Part shown: in pieces, positions 44,342 to 56,046 of the stretch
How positions within the stretch are numbered: the stretch's first letter is position 1
Layout: each line of letters starts with the position of its first letter
Assembly: GCA_020137815.1 (NCBI GenBank)
Contig: CM035359.1
Coordinates: 7,866,882 to 7,930,881 of the forward strand
Length of the DNA: 64,000 nt
Direction of reading: 5' to 3'
DNA from: Hormiphora californensis
Lineage: Eukaryota; Ctenophora; Tentaculata; Cydippida; Pleurobrachiidae
Translations under genes and position numbers: made by a program
Notes under the pieces: generated by a model
The model's database searches: none
Seen by the model: the letters and a program-made list of their open reading frames with translations, nothing else
What the model was told of the DNA's origin: nothing

Positions 44342-44392
44342 CAAGAATTATTTGCATTATGTATCCATAATGCTACGTTTCCCTGCCCTCTT
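44342..44392. repeat. Dispersed imperfect-palindrome motif, copy 6 (inverted)
   Basis: ACAAGAATTATTTGCATTATG, then CCATAATGCTACGTTTCCC. Confidence 0.6.
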
Positions 44393-44632
44393 CGATTTGC
44401 CATTCAACTCGCCATAAGCTGTCCGCAAAATGGGGATTTGTGTTTTTCGAACTTTTAAAAAAACGCAAAACATATTTTTCAATTTCTCCATTTTCCCCAA
44501 AAACGCGCGGCCGATATAAAACAAATTTTGCCGCGCGTTACAGTTTATAGCCGCGCACGCCTCATAAATTTTCAATAGTTTGTGGGCGCGCATGTTACTC
44601 CGCAAACTTCAAATCGCGCGCGCCGCACGGTT

Positions 44633-44787
44633 GCCCCTCGCAACGAAAGTGTGACCAAAAAATGTCCCTCTACCGATTAGTTAGTATACCAAAATGTCGT
44701 TTTCGAATTCTAACCCTGCTATGCCTTTTTACAAAGTAAAAAGGCATCCGGGTGGATGCCTTCGGCATCCACCCGGGCAGGGAAAAA
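44633..44787. repeat. Dispersed repeat, second copy of 7870-8045
   Basis: Same order of blocks, ending in the hairpin GGCATCCGGGTGGATGCC plus inverse and GGGCAGGGAAAAAAT. Confidence 0.7.
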
Positions 44788-45512
44788 ATACTTTATGTGC
44801 CCAAAGCTGTAAAGCTGTCATTCACATTTTTGGAACTTCCAGTGGAAGTTTGTTAATATTTTCGAATGACTTTTAACATGCCAGTCCCCATAGTTACCAA
44901 TTCAGTTGCCATGGCAACCGTTTTATTGACGGTGAAAGGGGCAAAAAGAACCACCCGGCATTGTATTGCCCTGCTTCTGTGCATGCACATGTCAACCTCA
45001 CTGCTTATAATTATATTCAAAATGTGTTAGTAAAACACCACGTTTGTTCTGTTTTATACATACTGATCCAGCAGGAGTTCTCCCAACATAAAAAATATCT
45101 CAGTGATGGGTGGATCGATTTTGAGCGGTAAAAACGCAAAATGCTCAGAAAGCTAATCTCTACTACCTACAACAAACTTGTCCAATTCTGATTCGGTCCA
45201 CTCTCACTTTAAGATTCCAAGTCAAAATGTCCACTATGACGAGGTTAATGATTTCACAAAGTGAGAGGTCATTGAAAAAAACTCAAAGCCAAATATTTTA
45301 AAACGCCTCTATTTTATCATCCTCAACTTCAAGACGTATTTATTGACGTCACGACGTCAAAATGACGTCGCATTTTGAAATTTTCTTGTAATCAGTTTCC
45401 CATATCCTCATTCCTTAAAATACCACCATCCAAAGGAATGTGGTAGGGTGTCACATATCCGTCAAATTTGCATTAGATATACATTTTTCATATCTACTCA
45501 TCTCTTTTTCAG

Positions 45513-45600
45513 CTGTTAATGTTATCTTACCGCAGTTCAGCCCCGCTTTGTACAACTATCATCGCTGTAATGCTCTCGGCGGAAACCTTGCTACAATCAG
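45513..45600 (+). CDS. Candidate internal exon, reading frame uncertain
   Basis: A strong acceptor (TCTCTTTTTCAG) and donor (CAATCAG/GTAATC) bound 88 bp. Two frames are open. The phase-1 frame reads VNVILPQFSPALYNYHRC and NALGGNLATI; the C-x(3)-GG-x-LA-x-I pattern is reminiscent of C-type lectin-like domains. The phase-0 frame is less protein-like but fits the phases of the candidate exons at 29972-30076 and 52291-52397. I prefer the first on composition, but cannot decide. Confidence 0.4.
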
Positions 45601-45694
45601 GTAATCAGCACAAAATATCATAGCACTGGCAAGTGCCCCGGGCCCAAAAGGGGGGGGGGTGCGGGGGCGGAGCCCCCACCTTAGAAATACCATC

Positions 45695-46705
45695 GGCAGG
45701 TCGGTAGAACTTCGACAGAATTTAGGGTAGGTCTGAATTTAGGGTAGGTCTGAATTTAGGGTAGGTCTGAATTTAGGGTAGGTCTGAATTTAGGGTAGGT
45801 CTGAGTTTAGGGTAGGTGAATTTAGGGTAGGTCTGAATTTAGGGTAGGTCTGAATTTAGGGTAGGTCCGTAACGTATCGTTTATCAAAGCATTGCAAATC
45901 GACATTAGATTCTGATTAGGTCCCTGAACCGCGTCCCGTATCTCGTATCAACTCATTTCAATTCGAGGTTAGACACAAATTAGGTCCCTGAACCGCGTCC
46001 CGTATCTCGTATCAACTCATTGAAATTCGATCTTAGTCACCGATTAGGTCGCTGAACCACGTCCCGTATCTCGTATCAACTTATTGGAATTCGAGATTAG
46101 ACACAAATGAGATGGCAAACAAATTATTTTTTTTCTTAAACAGGTTTCAACTCAGGATGGAACTCTTAAAATATACGTGCATAAACTTTGTTTTCTTCAA
46201 AGGAGGGGAGGAGGGTCGAACAAGGCAACATAAACTAAGTGAACAGTCAAACAGTCCTAATTTCATTTGATGCAATACGGAACACAGTCTACCGACCTAA
46301 CTCAGTTCACCTACTTTAAGTAGTAATCTCGGTGACTAAGATGGAATTTCAATGAGCTGATATGAGATACGGAACGCGGTTCAGGGACCTAATTTGTGTC
46401 TAACCTCGAATTTCAATGAGTTGATACGAGATACGGGAAGTGGTTCAGCGACCTAATCGGTGACTAAGATGGAATTGCAATGAGTTGATACGAGATACGG
46501 GACGCGGTTCAGCGACCTATTCAGAATCTAATGTCGAATTGCAATGCTTTAATAAACGATACGTTACGGACCTACCCTAAATTCAGACCTACCCTAAATG
46601 CACCTACCCTAAATTCAGACCTACCCTAAATTGACCTACCCTAAATTCAGACCCACCCTAAATTCAGACCTACCCTAAATTCTGTCGAAGTTCTACCGAC
46701 CTGCC
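45695..46705. mobile_element. 1.0-kb foldback with 17-bp and 70-bp internal repeats
   Basis: Outer ends GGCAGGTCGGTAGAACTTCG and inverse. Next come about eight 17-bp units (AATTTAGGGTAGGTCTG) on the left and their inverse on the right. Inside are three units of about 70 bp containing CCGCGTCCCGTATCTCGTAT, again mirrored. No ORF. Confidence 0.8.
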
Positions 46706-46721
46706 CGGGGTACGTAGGTGG

Positions 46722-47060
46722 GAGAGCTTTGGCAATCATGGCGGCCCCAGTAGTAGATCCCAAAATACCACAGGAACAACACAGGAACACGCAACAAACA
46801 AACAATAACATGCACGTGCAGCAGGAACCGACCGAACCAAGTAAACAACCAATCAGAGCTCGTTATTTAGGTCACGTTACTGGTTATCAGCCAATCAAGC
46901 GCCAGTATTTCCTGATTCGGTCGGTTCCTGACGTGCAGTATCCCCTCCAATACCCCTCCCAAGCCACCTCCTTGGCAACCCCCCACCATTTGCACGTGTG
47001 GATACTACATCACTACGACGTTCATTTGTACTTTATAATATAGACATTAGACTAGAGAGC
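46722..47060. repeat. CACGTG-pair repeat family unit (inverted relative to 26.7 kb)
   Basis: GCTTTGGCAATCATGGCGGC, ATGCACGTGCAG, CTCCTTGGCAACCCCCCAC, TTTGCACGTGTGGATAC and a TTTATAATATAGAC end. A 100-bp segment around ACCGAACCAAGTAAACAACC / GATTCGGTCGGTTC with inverted ends is extra compared with other units and may be a further insertion. Confidence 0.7.
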
Positions 47061-47400
47061 CCGTGCAAAGACCAAAAAACTCCTCTCACACTCTATTGAC
47101 TCTTCTCAACACCTCCCACCCCTCCCTGCACCCTGATCCCATTGATACCCTAGCAAAAGTAAAGCTCTATGGCTTATTGACTCTCATCACCCCCTAATGA
47201 CTCTCCTCGCCCCCTATTGACTCCTGTCGCCCCCACATTATTGAATCCTCATTCCTCACTCCCCCCCCGGCTCTTTTGACTCCCCTCACCCCCATAGAAT
47301 CATTACCCCCCTATTAACTACCCAGTACCCACCCGCTATTGAATCCTTACCCCCCCCTGTTGAATCCTCCGCCCCCTACTGACTCCTATCGGCACGCATT
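47061..47400. repeat. Pyrimidine-rich minisatellite
   Basis: Degenerate units of the type CCCCTATTGACTCCTCTCGC. It is the complement of the purine-rich field in the 27-28 kb tandem units. Confidence 0.7.
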
Positions 47401-48740
47401 ATTGAATCCTCTCTCACTCCATCTCTTCATCATGTCGATGTCGGGGTTGGTAGAGTGGTATAAGGGATGGTGATGAACATCAAGGGTGATCAGAAGAGGG
47501 CCGCTTGAAACGTGTCGAATTAGGTGATGAACATCCGTAGAATTGTAGCTGTGTAGAGTAATTATCGGGGGTACGTAGGTAGTAAAGCTTTGGCAATCAT
47601 TGGGGCAGCAGTAGTAGATGGCAAAACACCACAAAACACCGCAGGAACACGCTACATAACATCCAACAACATGCACGTGCAGTATTCACACCCTTGCCCA
47701 CCCACCATAACAACCCTTTGATTCGCACGGGCAAATGGAGCAAATTGTTGCACGCTAGTGTTGCACGCTTCTTAGACGACGTTCATCTCCAACTTATAAT
47801 AGAGACTAGAAAGCCCATTGAAGTCCTAAAACAGCCCCCCCCCACCCGTCTCTAATCTCTATGCCCCCCTCTCACTCTTTGTCTCCATGTCGGGGTAAAG
47901 AATACGGAGGTTGGTAGTGGTAGAGCGCTGGTTGGTGTAAACAAGGGATTGGGCCTGGGGGGAATACCGGGTGACCGGGACGCGAGTGTAGGGGGGCGAC
48001 TCACCGGGTTGGTTTCGTGGCGAGCACCGGGGCGTCCAAGGCGTTGGGTGACACAGATACTAGTAGTGAGACAATCAGATAACGGGCCGAGTGTCTGTGG
48101 GTGGAAGATTCCTGAAAGGATGGCGTGAGTCCTCAGTCCTGTCTGAACCTATGGGGACCTGAGATGCCAAGGGAAAAGTTATGTTGGAGAAGTGGCAATC
48201 TCAAGTCCTTCCAGGAGCACGAGCATCCCAACCGCTCAGCTCGGCTCGCCAAAGCAAGCCGAGCCGCGTGGCCTGAATGCGCGGCACCCAGAATGCATCG
48301 CAGTGTGGCAATCTCCGCGCGCTACGTAGAAAGGGAGAAAAAAGCGGGGGATTGCCACGCCGCGATACACCATGGTGATAAAAATCAAGGGAAATCCCGC
48401 TGAATAACATGTAGAATCAGGTGATAAAGATCCGTAGAATTGTAGCTGTGTAGAGAATCAACGGGGTACGTAGGTAGAAAGGCTTTGGCAATCATGGCGG
48501 CCCCAGCAGTAGATCCCAAAACACCACAGGAACAACACAGGAACACGCAACAAACAACCAATAACATGCACGTGCAGTATCCCCCCACAATCTCCAATAC
48601 CCCTCCCAAGTCACCTCCTTGGCAACCCCCCACCATTTGCACGTGGGATACTACATCATCCTCACCACGCCACTCATTTGCAAATTATAATAAGGACTAG
48701 AAAGCCCATTGAAGTCCTACGATAGCACCCCCACCCGTCC
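47400..48740. repeat. CACGTG-pair family, further units
   Basis: Two more units (about 47420-47820 and 48375-48735) with the same landmarks GGTTGGTAG, GATCCGTAGAATTGTAGC, GGCTTTGGCAATCAT and GCACGTGCAGTAT. They are separated by an inserted block at 47932-48371. Confidence 0.7.
47932..48371. mobile_element. Insertion of about 440 bp inside the CACGTG family
   Basis: Compared with the intact unit at 48815-48840, this block interrupts GAGCGCTGG/TGATAAA. Its ends read TTGGTGTA and TACACCA and it is flanked by TGG on both sides. Class unknown. A short CDS-like frame inside (48125-48403) has no support. Confidence 0.5.
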
Positions 48741-49150
48741 CCATGTTTCTCTCTCCCTCTCACTCTTCGTCTCTCCATGTCGGGGTAAAGAATACGGAGG
48801 TTGGTAGTGGTAGAGCGCCGGTGATAAACATCAAGGGAAATCCCGCTGAATAACATGTAGAATTAGGTGATAAAGATCCGTAGAATTGTAGACATGTGTA
48901 GAGAATCAACGGGGTACGTAGGTAGAAAGGCTTTGGCAATCATGGAGGTCCCAGCAGTAGATCCCAAAGCACCACAGGAACAACACACAGGAACACGCAA
49001 CAAACAAACAATAACATGCACGTGCAGTATCCCCCCACAATCTCCAATACCCCTCCCAGAGCACCTCCTTGGCAACCCCCCTATATTTGCACGTGATGAT
49101 ACTACATCATCCTCACCACGCCACTCATTTGTACTTTATAATATAGACTA
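48741..49150. repeat. CACGTG-pair family unit
   Basis: Another nearly complete unit: AAAGAATACGGAGGTTGGTA, GATCCGTAGAATTG, GGCTTTGGCAATCATGGAGG, GCACGTGCAGTATCCCCCC, TATTTGCACGTGATGATAC. Confidence 0.75.
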
Positions 49151-49470
49151 GAGAGCCCAGGCAAAAGACCCAAAACTCCTCTCGCCCCCTACTGAATCCT
49201 CCCACCCCTATCGAATCCTCTCAATATCTATTGACTGCTCTCGTCCCATATTATTCAGCACCCTCCCTCCCCCGCCCCCGGGCTATGTTGACCAACTCAC
49301 CCCATAATCCCCTTACAGCCAGTTGGAGTCCTACAACAACCCCCCCCCCCCCCCGGTCTCTATGTCTCTCTCTCCCCCTCTCCGTCTCCGTCTCTTTCCC
49401 TGTCCCCTCTCCAATGGATAGTCTCCATCTATCCCCTTCTCTCTTTATCCCTCTAACCCCATCATTCCCT

Positions 49471-49602
<132 letters not shown>

Positions 49603-49639
49603 CCTCATATCTGGCTGGTGAATATAATGGAAGCTGGAA

Positions 49640-49945
49640 TCAGGTGATAAAGATCCGTAGAACTGGAGCTGTGTAGAGTTATTAAAGCTGGGATACGTTG
49701 GTAGAAAAGCTGTGGCATTCATCGGGGCCGCAGCAGCCAAGCACCACAAAAAACCACAGGAACACGCAATACAACACCCAACAACATGCACGTGCAGTAT
49801 TAACACTCTTGCCCACCATCATGGCAACTCCCCAAACCCCACCAAACACCCCTAACAACACGTCAATTTTCCACGTGCAAGCCCTAAAACCCCCTCCCCC
49901 AAATTTTGTCTTGCAACCATCTCTGCTTTATAATATAGATAACCC
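49640..49945. repeat. CACGTG-pair family unit joined to the 27-kb tandem type
   Basis: GATCCGTAGAACTGGAGC and GCACGTGCAGTATTAACAC are followed by CACGTCAATTTTCCACGTGC and CCCAAATTTTGTCTTGC, which is the inverse of the start of the 27166-28670 tandem unit. Confidence 0.7.
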
Positions 49946-50188
49946 TAACATTCTTCATAGCACTGATGAGCGGAATGTTACATTCTGTGAAACATATGTT
50001 TGTAGTTAGGGGCAGTAGTCGAGTGACTGGGAAAAAATTTGTGACAAGCTGATTTCTTCACAAACGTGTCCCAATGGGTCCCCTCTAGCCCTCCTGAGTT
50101 TTTTCAAACTCGGGATGGGGTGCAACATGTTCATTTCCGGGTTTACTTTTTACCTGTATTTCTAGTCTGACGCCAAAAGCGTAACTAC

Positions 50189-51588
50189 CCTTAGGAAAGG
50201 AGTAGAGACAAAATCGAGGGCACTAAAGTGATCAGCGTCCTCGCATTAGTGGGGGTAGGTGCCGGAATTAAGTCTCTATCTCATCTGGTTAATTAGATAA
50301 TTGGATAATTAGGTTTGCGCACAACCGTTTGTTGGCTATATGGCTATAGCCACTTAGGAAAGGAGTAGAGACAAAACTGAGGGCACTAACATGATCAGCG
50401 TCCTCGAATTAGTGGGGGTAGGTGCTGAAATTAAGTCTCTATCTCATCTGGTTAATTAGATAATTGGATAATTATGTTTGAGCATAACCGTTTTTTGGCT
50501 AATATGGCTATAGCCACTTAGGAAGGGTTTAGAGACTTTTCATTGGAGCCATCTTGTTCAGAAAAAAATTTTAATCTAAAAGTTGTGGAAAAATTTAGGG
50601 CCTATCTCTTACCGTTTTGGCGTTATAAGCGGTCAAAGTAGGCCAATTAACTCATTTTTTGGCATTTTCGACTAATTTCCCCCATAGAAATTTCGCGCGG
50701 AGGAACATGCATCCTCCAGCCTTTTCGTCACCCGAATGAAGGTGATTATCCAAGAAGAAACTAGCTAAAGTCCTGGAGAAAACAGGCATTAGTGCAGTCA
50801 TTGTCTACTGCCGCGTTCCCCCTTTCAACTTTGTCTGGTGTATCTCAAAAAATATTTAACTTACAGACTCCCAAAAAACGGGAGGTAACATAATATTGTA
50901 GAAAATATAATACTATCTGGGTTTTATTTAGATTAATGCACAGATACATAGCTATAGTTAGTGACACTTGGTGTCATAATTTTCTCCCATTGTTGTAGGT
51001 ATTCACTTGACAGCTACCCCCTCTTTCTCTCCCATTCTCGCCCCTCTCCAGTCAGACAGTGTTGACAGGGGGAACGCGGCAGTAGACAATGACTGCACGA
51101 ATGCCTGTTTTCTCCAGGACTTTAGCTAGTTTCTTCTTGGATAATCACCTTCATTCGGGTGACGAAAAGGCTGGAGGATGCAGGTTCCTCCGCGCGAAAT
51201 TCCTATGGGGGTTGGCATACTTTGACCGCTTATAACGCCAAAACGGTAAGAGATAGGCCCTAAATTTTTCCACAACTTTTAAATTAAAATTTTTTTCTGA
51301 ACAAGATGGCACCAAGGAAAAGTCTCTAAACCCTTCCTAAGTGGCTATAGCCATATTAGCCAAAAAACGGTTATGCTCAAACATAATTATCCAATTATCT
51401 AATTAACCAGATAAGATAGAGACTTAATTTCAGCACCTACCCCCACTAATTCGAGGACGCTGATCATGTTAGTGCCCTCAGTTTTGTCTCTACTCCTTTC
51501 CTAAGTGGCTATAGCCATATAGCCAACAAACGGTTGTGCGCAAACCTAATTATCCAATTATCTAATTAACCAGATGAGATAGAGACTT
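50189..51588. mobile_element. 1.4-kb foldback with a direct duplication in the left arm
   Basis: Left arm 50271-50823 and right arm 51065-51588 are inverted copies, including GCGGTCAAAGTA-type and AGTCCTGGAGAAAACAGGCA blocks. On the left, a segment of about 155 bp (CTTAGGAAAGGAGTAGAGAC to TGGCTATAGCCA) occurs twice in tandem. Loop 50824-51064 is unique. No ORF. Confidence 0.7.
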
Positions 51589-51592
51589 AAAG

Positions 51593-52290
51593 TCCGTTTC
51601 AAGCGACTTGAGCTCACGCGCAAAAACAAACGCTGCGCGCACGCGCGCGACGCAATTTCAGAGCGAAAAAACGTCCATAGCCGAGCTGAACCAGAAAATT
51701 TTCATTTCCACTGCGGTGGATTTTGAGAGGTTTGATCCGGACGCTCTTCGCAATTTTTTTGCGATTTCGGTGTTTTTCTTTATATTTTGTTTTTTTCGTG
51801 CCGTATTTGATTCCAAACTTATGCAATCATCTTTTACTGTAATTTGACTACTTTTCCGATGATTTTGTTGCACGACGATTTTTGATTAGCCTTCGCCAAA
51901 TACTTGGATGAACAACTTGTGAAAGTTCACTACGTTTTTGCTTGTTGTTTTGTATGCAGTGCTCTCAGTAGGTCATATCTTTGATTCTTCTATTGTTTAC
52001 AGTCTTATTCAAACGCCTAACATCACCTAAATTTTGGAACACTGCTGTTGGCAAGATTATTTTATGAAACTTCATATTTGGACTATTCTGTGCCTTGTTT
52101 TGTTCAAACAAGGCAATCTGTGCCCTCAAGGCAATCTGTGCCCTCATTCCAGAGGGGAGTCTGTTAGGCGTTGTGGGCTTACATGTGTATTGTGTCTGCT
52201 ACTTCTAGTTGTGACTGTCTGGATGGGTGGTTCTGAGAGTAATAGCATGATATATTTCTACCAAGTTTTAACCTTTATCTCTCCTGCTAG
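51593..52290. other. No confident gene
   Basis: Overlapping small ORFs on both strands (51608-51873) in GC-rich CGCGCGCACGCGCGCG sequence are unsupported by splice sites. It may precede the candidate exon at 52291. Confidence 0.35.
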
Positions 52291-52397
52291 ATCGTTTCAG
52301 AAGAGGTTCCAGAATCCAGTTGAGCACGCTGCACGAGGCAGTTATTGAGATGTACGGTAACCAACAATCTACTGAACTACCCTTGCTGTTCGAAACG
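52291..52397 (+). CDS. Candidate internal exon
   Basis: Acceptor TCTCCTGCTAG and donor ACG/GTACGT enclose one open frame only (phase 1 in, phase 0 out). It reads RFRRGSRIQLSTLHEAVIEM and NQQSTELPLLFET, a helical, soluble composition. Without splicing the frame continues 22 codons to a stop at 52461-52463, so it might be a last exon. Family unknown. Confidence 0.45.
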
Positions 52398-52525
52398 GTA
52401 CGTGAATCAGACATCCAGCGTTCCTTTAAATCCGGTTTTCATAACTTGCTCTCATCTGGTTGAGGAAGATTTTTAAAGGGTACCTAGTCCCCTGGCAATT
52501 CATCAAGTCTCTCCCCCAAATACAG

Positions 52526-52632
52526 GTACAGTTGAGATGCACGATAAAGAGATGACTCCGATATTGAGGGAGCTGGGAGACTCGGCTAATGCTGGGGATA
52601 CACAGATTAGTGTAGATCGAAAAACCAACTGA
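52526..52632 (+). CDS. Candidate terminal exon
   Basis: After acceptor CCCAAATACAG a frame entered in phase 1 reads TVEMHDKEMTPILRELGDSA and ends SVDRKTN-stop. The phase does not match the strong donor at 52397, so its partner is unclear; a weaker upstream donor near 52430 would fit. Confidence 0.3.
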
Positions 52633-52732
52633 ACCAAGGTATAGACAGCTCTTACATTTATCCCGCTATTCACCAGACAATATTGAATATTCCTTGCTGG
52701 AACCTTCCTAGCTAGAACCTTCTTACTATAGT

Positions 52733-53203
52733 ATATACCCTGCTAACTTAAATAACCCGCCAGTGGCGAGAAGTCCCACTGGCGCGCTCTCAATATACAG
52801 CCAGTCCAGCGGCAGATTATTTCCCACTGGCTGGCTGTTTATTATTAACTCCTATGTTACATTCAAAGTGTGTGTAAATGATCAGTTCTTACTGAAATAC
52901 AGAGGGAACACTGTTTGCAAGAGTTACACACTGCATTGGAGAGAAAGAAACAACACATTCCGTCAATTTCTCTCTCTTTATCTCCCCTTTTGTTTCACTA
53001 TCTCAATTCCTCTGTGTTATGTCTGGCATGCCCCATATCTTGTTATTTCTTTCTCTCTCTCCTTAGTAACTGTTACCAAACAATATACACTCAATTGAGA
53101 GATGTTTTTGACTGTTTCTCAGTTCTCTTTGTGTGTTTTGATTAGTGTTTTCTCTCTTGTTAGTGTGTAATACTTGAAACAAACAACTAAAGCAGGGTAT
53201 ATA
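52733..53203. mobile_element. 470-bp element with TATACCCTGCT ends
   Basis: TATATACCCTGCTAACTT at the left and AACTAAAGCAGGGTATATA at the right are inverted, in a TA-rich flank. The interior includes CGCCAGTGGCGAG, CCCACTGGCGCG and a pyrimidine-rich segment. No convincing ORF. Confidence 0.5.
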
Positions 53204-53207
53204 ACCC

Positions 53208-53395
53208 ATAAACTCTGACCAATGGCACGTTATTGGTTTAAACCCCTCCGCCTCTCCCTCGGCTCCGCCTCGGGATCGTCGTCGTGATTTAAACCAGTTT
53301 ATCCGCCACTGGCGGATAAACTACAGCTACCTTCTCCCAGCGGCGCGCTGGGAGAAAGGTATCTGAAATAACGTGCCAGTGGCCAGAGTTTATGC
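53208..53395. mobile_element. 190-bp MITE
   Basis: ATAAACTCTGACCAATGGCA and its near-inverse (TGCCAGTGGCCAGAGTTTAT) bound palindromic sequence with GTTTAAACC and a GCGGCGCGCTGGGAGAA hairpin. It sits next to the preceding element. Confidence 0.65.
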
Positions 53396-53864
53396 CTCAT
53401 ATATATTCCCCATCCACTCTCAACTCTGTTCATGTATCTTTTTCTTAAATTTATTCTCAATTATCTCTTTCTCAACCACTGCCTCTGTCTAAACCACTCT
53501 ATCTCTCTCCGCTCTCGATTTAGCCACCCCCATTATTTCCAGGTGGATGACCATGTTGCCATCTCTTCCTCCTCGTTCTCTCCGAAAAAAAAACGAGGAC
53601 TTCTACATTACCGCCGTGAGCACAGTTACAACAGTGCAACCAACAAGACTCCAATAACTCTACACACAGCTTAGCTCTGCAGTTCAAGCATTAGTCCTAC
53701 CCAGAACATTCGGGGTCATTCTATCCGTACATTTGTAAGTTAAGGAGGAGTAATCATAATGCATGAGTTGCTGGACTGTTGGAATCACATCTTTTGCGGA
53801 ATTATAGCTCCCTGGAATCTTTCCAAACCCCCAAACCAATTTCTAATTTCCCCCTCTTCCCTAG
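53396..53864. other. No recognisable gene
   Basis: Pyrimidine-rich sequence leading to the acceptor at 53864. No exon identified. Confidence 0.35.
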
Positions 53865-54140
53865 ATTGGCTACCTGACCCATAATGTCAAAATTATTGAT
53901 AATTTGAATACGGAACATCTAGATTTTACAATGGTCTCAGATCGTGTTCCACGCTGCTGCCATTTACACCAGGGCTGTAACAGTACGGTGTGGATAATCT
54001 ACTGGTCCAGGGTAACGTGGCCTACCATAACATGGTCATTGGGTCATACATTATTTCTGGAGTATGGGGAGAGGAACGCGATATATTTAATGGGGACCAG
54101 GCTATCTTTACAATGAGTAGTTCTTCTCTATTGATACCAG
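53865..54140 (+). CDS. Candidate exon with an internal frame change
   Basis: A strong acceptor (CCCCCTCTTCCCTAG) opens a frame reading IGYLTHNVKIIDNLN and later RVPRCCHLHQGCNS, which runs to a stop at 54114. From about 53984 another frame is clearly protein-like: YGVDNLLVQGNVAYHNMVIG, WGEERDIFNGDQAIF, ending at donor CCAG/GTAAGT. Either the true exon starts at the inner acceptor (AACAG, 53983), or a small indel broke a single exon. The first option matches the phase of the exon ending at 52397. Confidence 0.45.
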
Positions 54141-54237
54141 GTAAGTGGCTGTATTAGCAATAAATTGATGTTGATAATTATTATTAGGCACGAAAGTCAT
54201 GGCCATGCATGAGTTATACACAAATATGACCCACCCA

Positions 54238-55279
54238 GGCACTGTTAGAGAAGCCCGAACACTAACAAAACCACTAACAAAAGCACTGACAAAAGCACTA
54301 ACAAATTCTAATAGGGGATGGATAGTATGTGATCCGATTCTGGGACGCCTTATTGGCAGTGGGAGACAATACGGGATATGAACCATGTGATTCGGGGAAG
54401 CTTATTAGCAGCAGGAGACGATACGAGATACATGGAACATGATTCGGGGAAGCCAATCAGGAGTGTTAGATATGAGACACGATTCGGGGAAGGTTTCTAT
54501 CGCTTTCCGTCCCTATGACCCTATCCTATCCCTCTCTCTGTGTCGCTCTGTCTCTCTGTCACTTTCTCTGAGGGAGAAAGAGAAATATGAAGAAATAGAG
54601 ATACCCATAACCGAGACAGAAAGACAGTTCAGCTCCGTGGAAATGAGTTTTGCCGCTTTCCCAGCAGGTAGATGTAGGCGGCTCTCAGGTTGAAGGTTGA
54701 CGGTCTATAGTTAGAGAAACCGGGTTGGAGGACGGAGGGAGGTGGCGGCATTGAAGGACTAGTGGTCAGTGAGGTCAAGAAGATATTCATTTCGCATGGC
54801 TAAACAGTGTCTTTTCTTTCCCTCGGTAAAAAGTTTAGGGTATCTCTCTTTCTCCATGTCTCTTTTTCCCCTCGGATAAAGTGAAAGAGAGAAAGAAAGA
54901 AAGAAAGAACGACACTGAGAGGGGATAGGGACGGAAAGCAATAGGAACCTTCCCCGAATCGTGTCTCATATCGTCTAACACTCCTGATTGGCTTCCCCGA
55001 ATCATGTTCCATATCTCGTATCGTCTCCTACTGCTAATAAGCTTCCCCAAATCACATGGTTCGTATCCCGTATTGTCTCCAACTGCTAATAAGGCGTCCC
55101 AGAATCGGATCACATATATCTATCCCCCTCAGTTTGTTAGTGCCTTTGTTAGTGGTTTTGTTAGTACATACTTTTGTTAGTGGTTTTGTAGGGCTTTTGT
55201 TAGTACATACTTTTGTTAGTGCTTTTGTCAGTGCTTTTGTTAGTGGTTTTGTTAGTGATCGGGCTTCTCTAACAGTGCC
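54238..55279. mobile_element. 1.04-kb foldback with 8-bp duplication, hAT-like
   Basis: Termini GGCACTGTTAGAGAAGCCCG and inverse are flanked by CCCACCCA (54230-54237 and 55280-55287). Arms of about 300 bp contain ATTCGGGGAAGC and short ACTAACAAAA units that have different copy numbers on the two sides. An 8-bp duplication fits hAT. No transposase. Confidence 0.75.
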
Positions 55280-55418
55280 CCCACCCAATTCTATCCATCT
55301 CCTTCTAATTTCCTCTTGCTATCTCAGCATCATTCAGGATAGCGAACCCCAAAAGACCTTCACTAAATATGTGACCGCTGGATCCACCCACATTGGGTTC
55401 TAGTTAAATATACCCTAG

Positions 55419-56046
55419 AACCCTGAGCTGGTGGCCCATCTCCTACTACCACGGCGTGTTCAAGAACAACTCGAGGCTCATTCCTGTGGACGATAGTATC
55501 GTCACGAGACGGTGAGAAGATAGAAGATTAGGGATTCACTTTTAAATTGTTAGAATCAGATACAGAATCGTGGAATCTACATTTAATATATTTCAACAAG
55601 AACAGGGTGAAATGTGTTTAAATTAACACAATGACACCTCCACTATATTAGTGCACTACTAGTTACTACTTGCAGGTATCTGGGTGTGGGAAGCTGGGGT
55701 GCTACCGGTAACAACATGACAACAATGTATGATTTCCATGGATCGCACAACCTCAGGGGTTTGAGGTCGAGGGTGGTAAGTACATAGTAACAACACCGAT
55801 CTATTCATGTTGACACACCTTAAAATCTCTTTTCTTATCCCCTTCTTACTTACCCCCTTCTTATTCCGCCTAACCCCATGCTCATTTCAGATTTACAAAT
55901 CTGTTGTGTTTTCTAAAACAGCCTCCTGTGGTGGCCTCTCTTTGGGGCCTTCTCTTTGGGGCCTTCTCTTGTCGGTGTTCTTTCTAGATGTTCATTTACT
56001 GTCGATAATGAGGAGTTCCATGAATTCACATCCTGCCCCGTTTTGA
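55419..56046 (+). CDS. Three phase-matched exons ending an unrecognised protein
   Basis: Exons 55419-55511 (phase 2 to 2), 55676-55775 (2 to 0) and 55891-56046 (0 to stop) have good AG/GT borders and join cleanly. The protein reads TLSWWPISYYHGVFKNNS and LIPVDDSIVTRR, then YLGVGSWGATGNNMTTMYDF and GSHNLRGLRSRV, then IYKSVVFSKTASCGG and a hydrophobic stretch GPSLWGLLLSVFFLDVHLL before the stop. The hydrophobic C-terminus could be a membrane anchor, or the last exon choice could be wrong. It follows the same strand as the candidate exons from 23241 on and may be the end of that gene, but no phase-consistent link to 54140 was found. Confidence 0.55.

Larger units (their letters stand above)
44021..45212. 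mobile_element. 1.19-kb foldback element with nested repeats
   Basis: Arms of about 150 bp start TTAAAGTGAGAGTGGATC and include ATCACTGAGATATTTTTGTT and GAATTCCTGCTGGATCA, inverted at 45060-45212. Two dispersed repeats seen elsewhere (7870-8045 and 28986-29200 families) lie in the loop. Terminal fragments of the family occur at 1697 and 4270. Confidence 0.75.
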
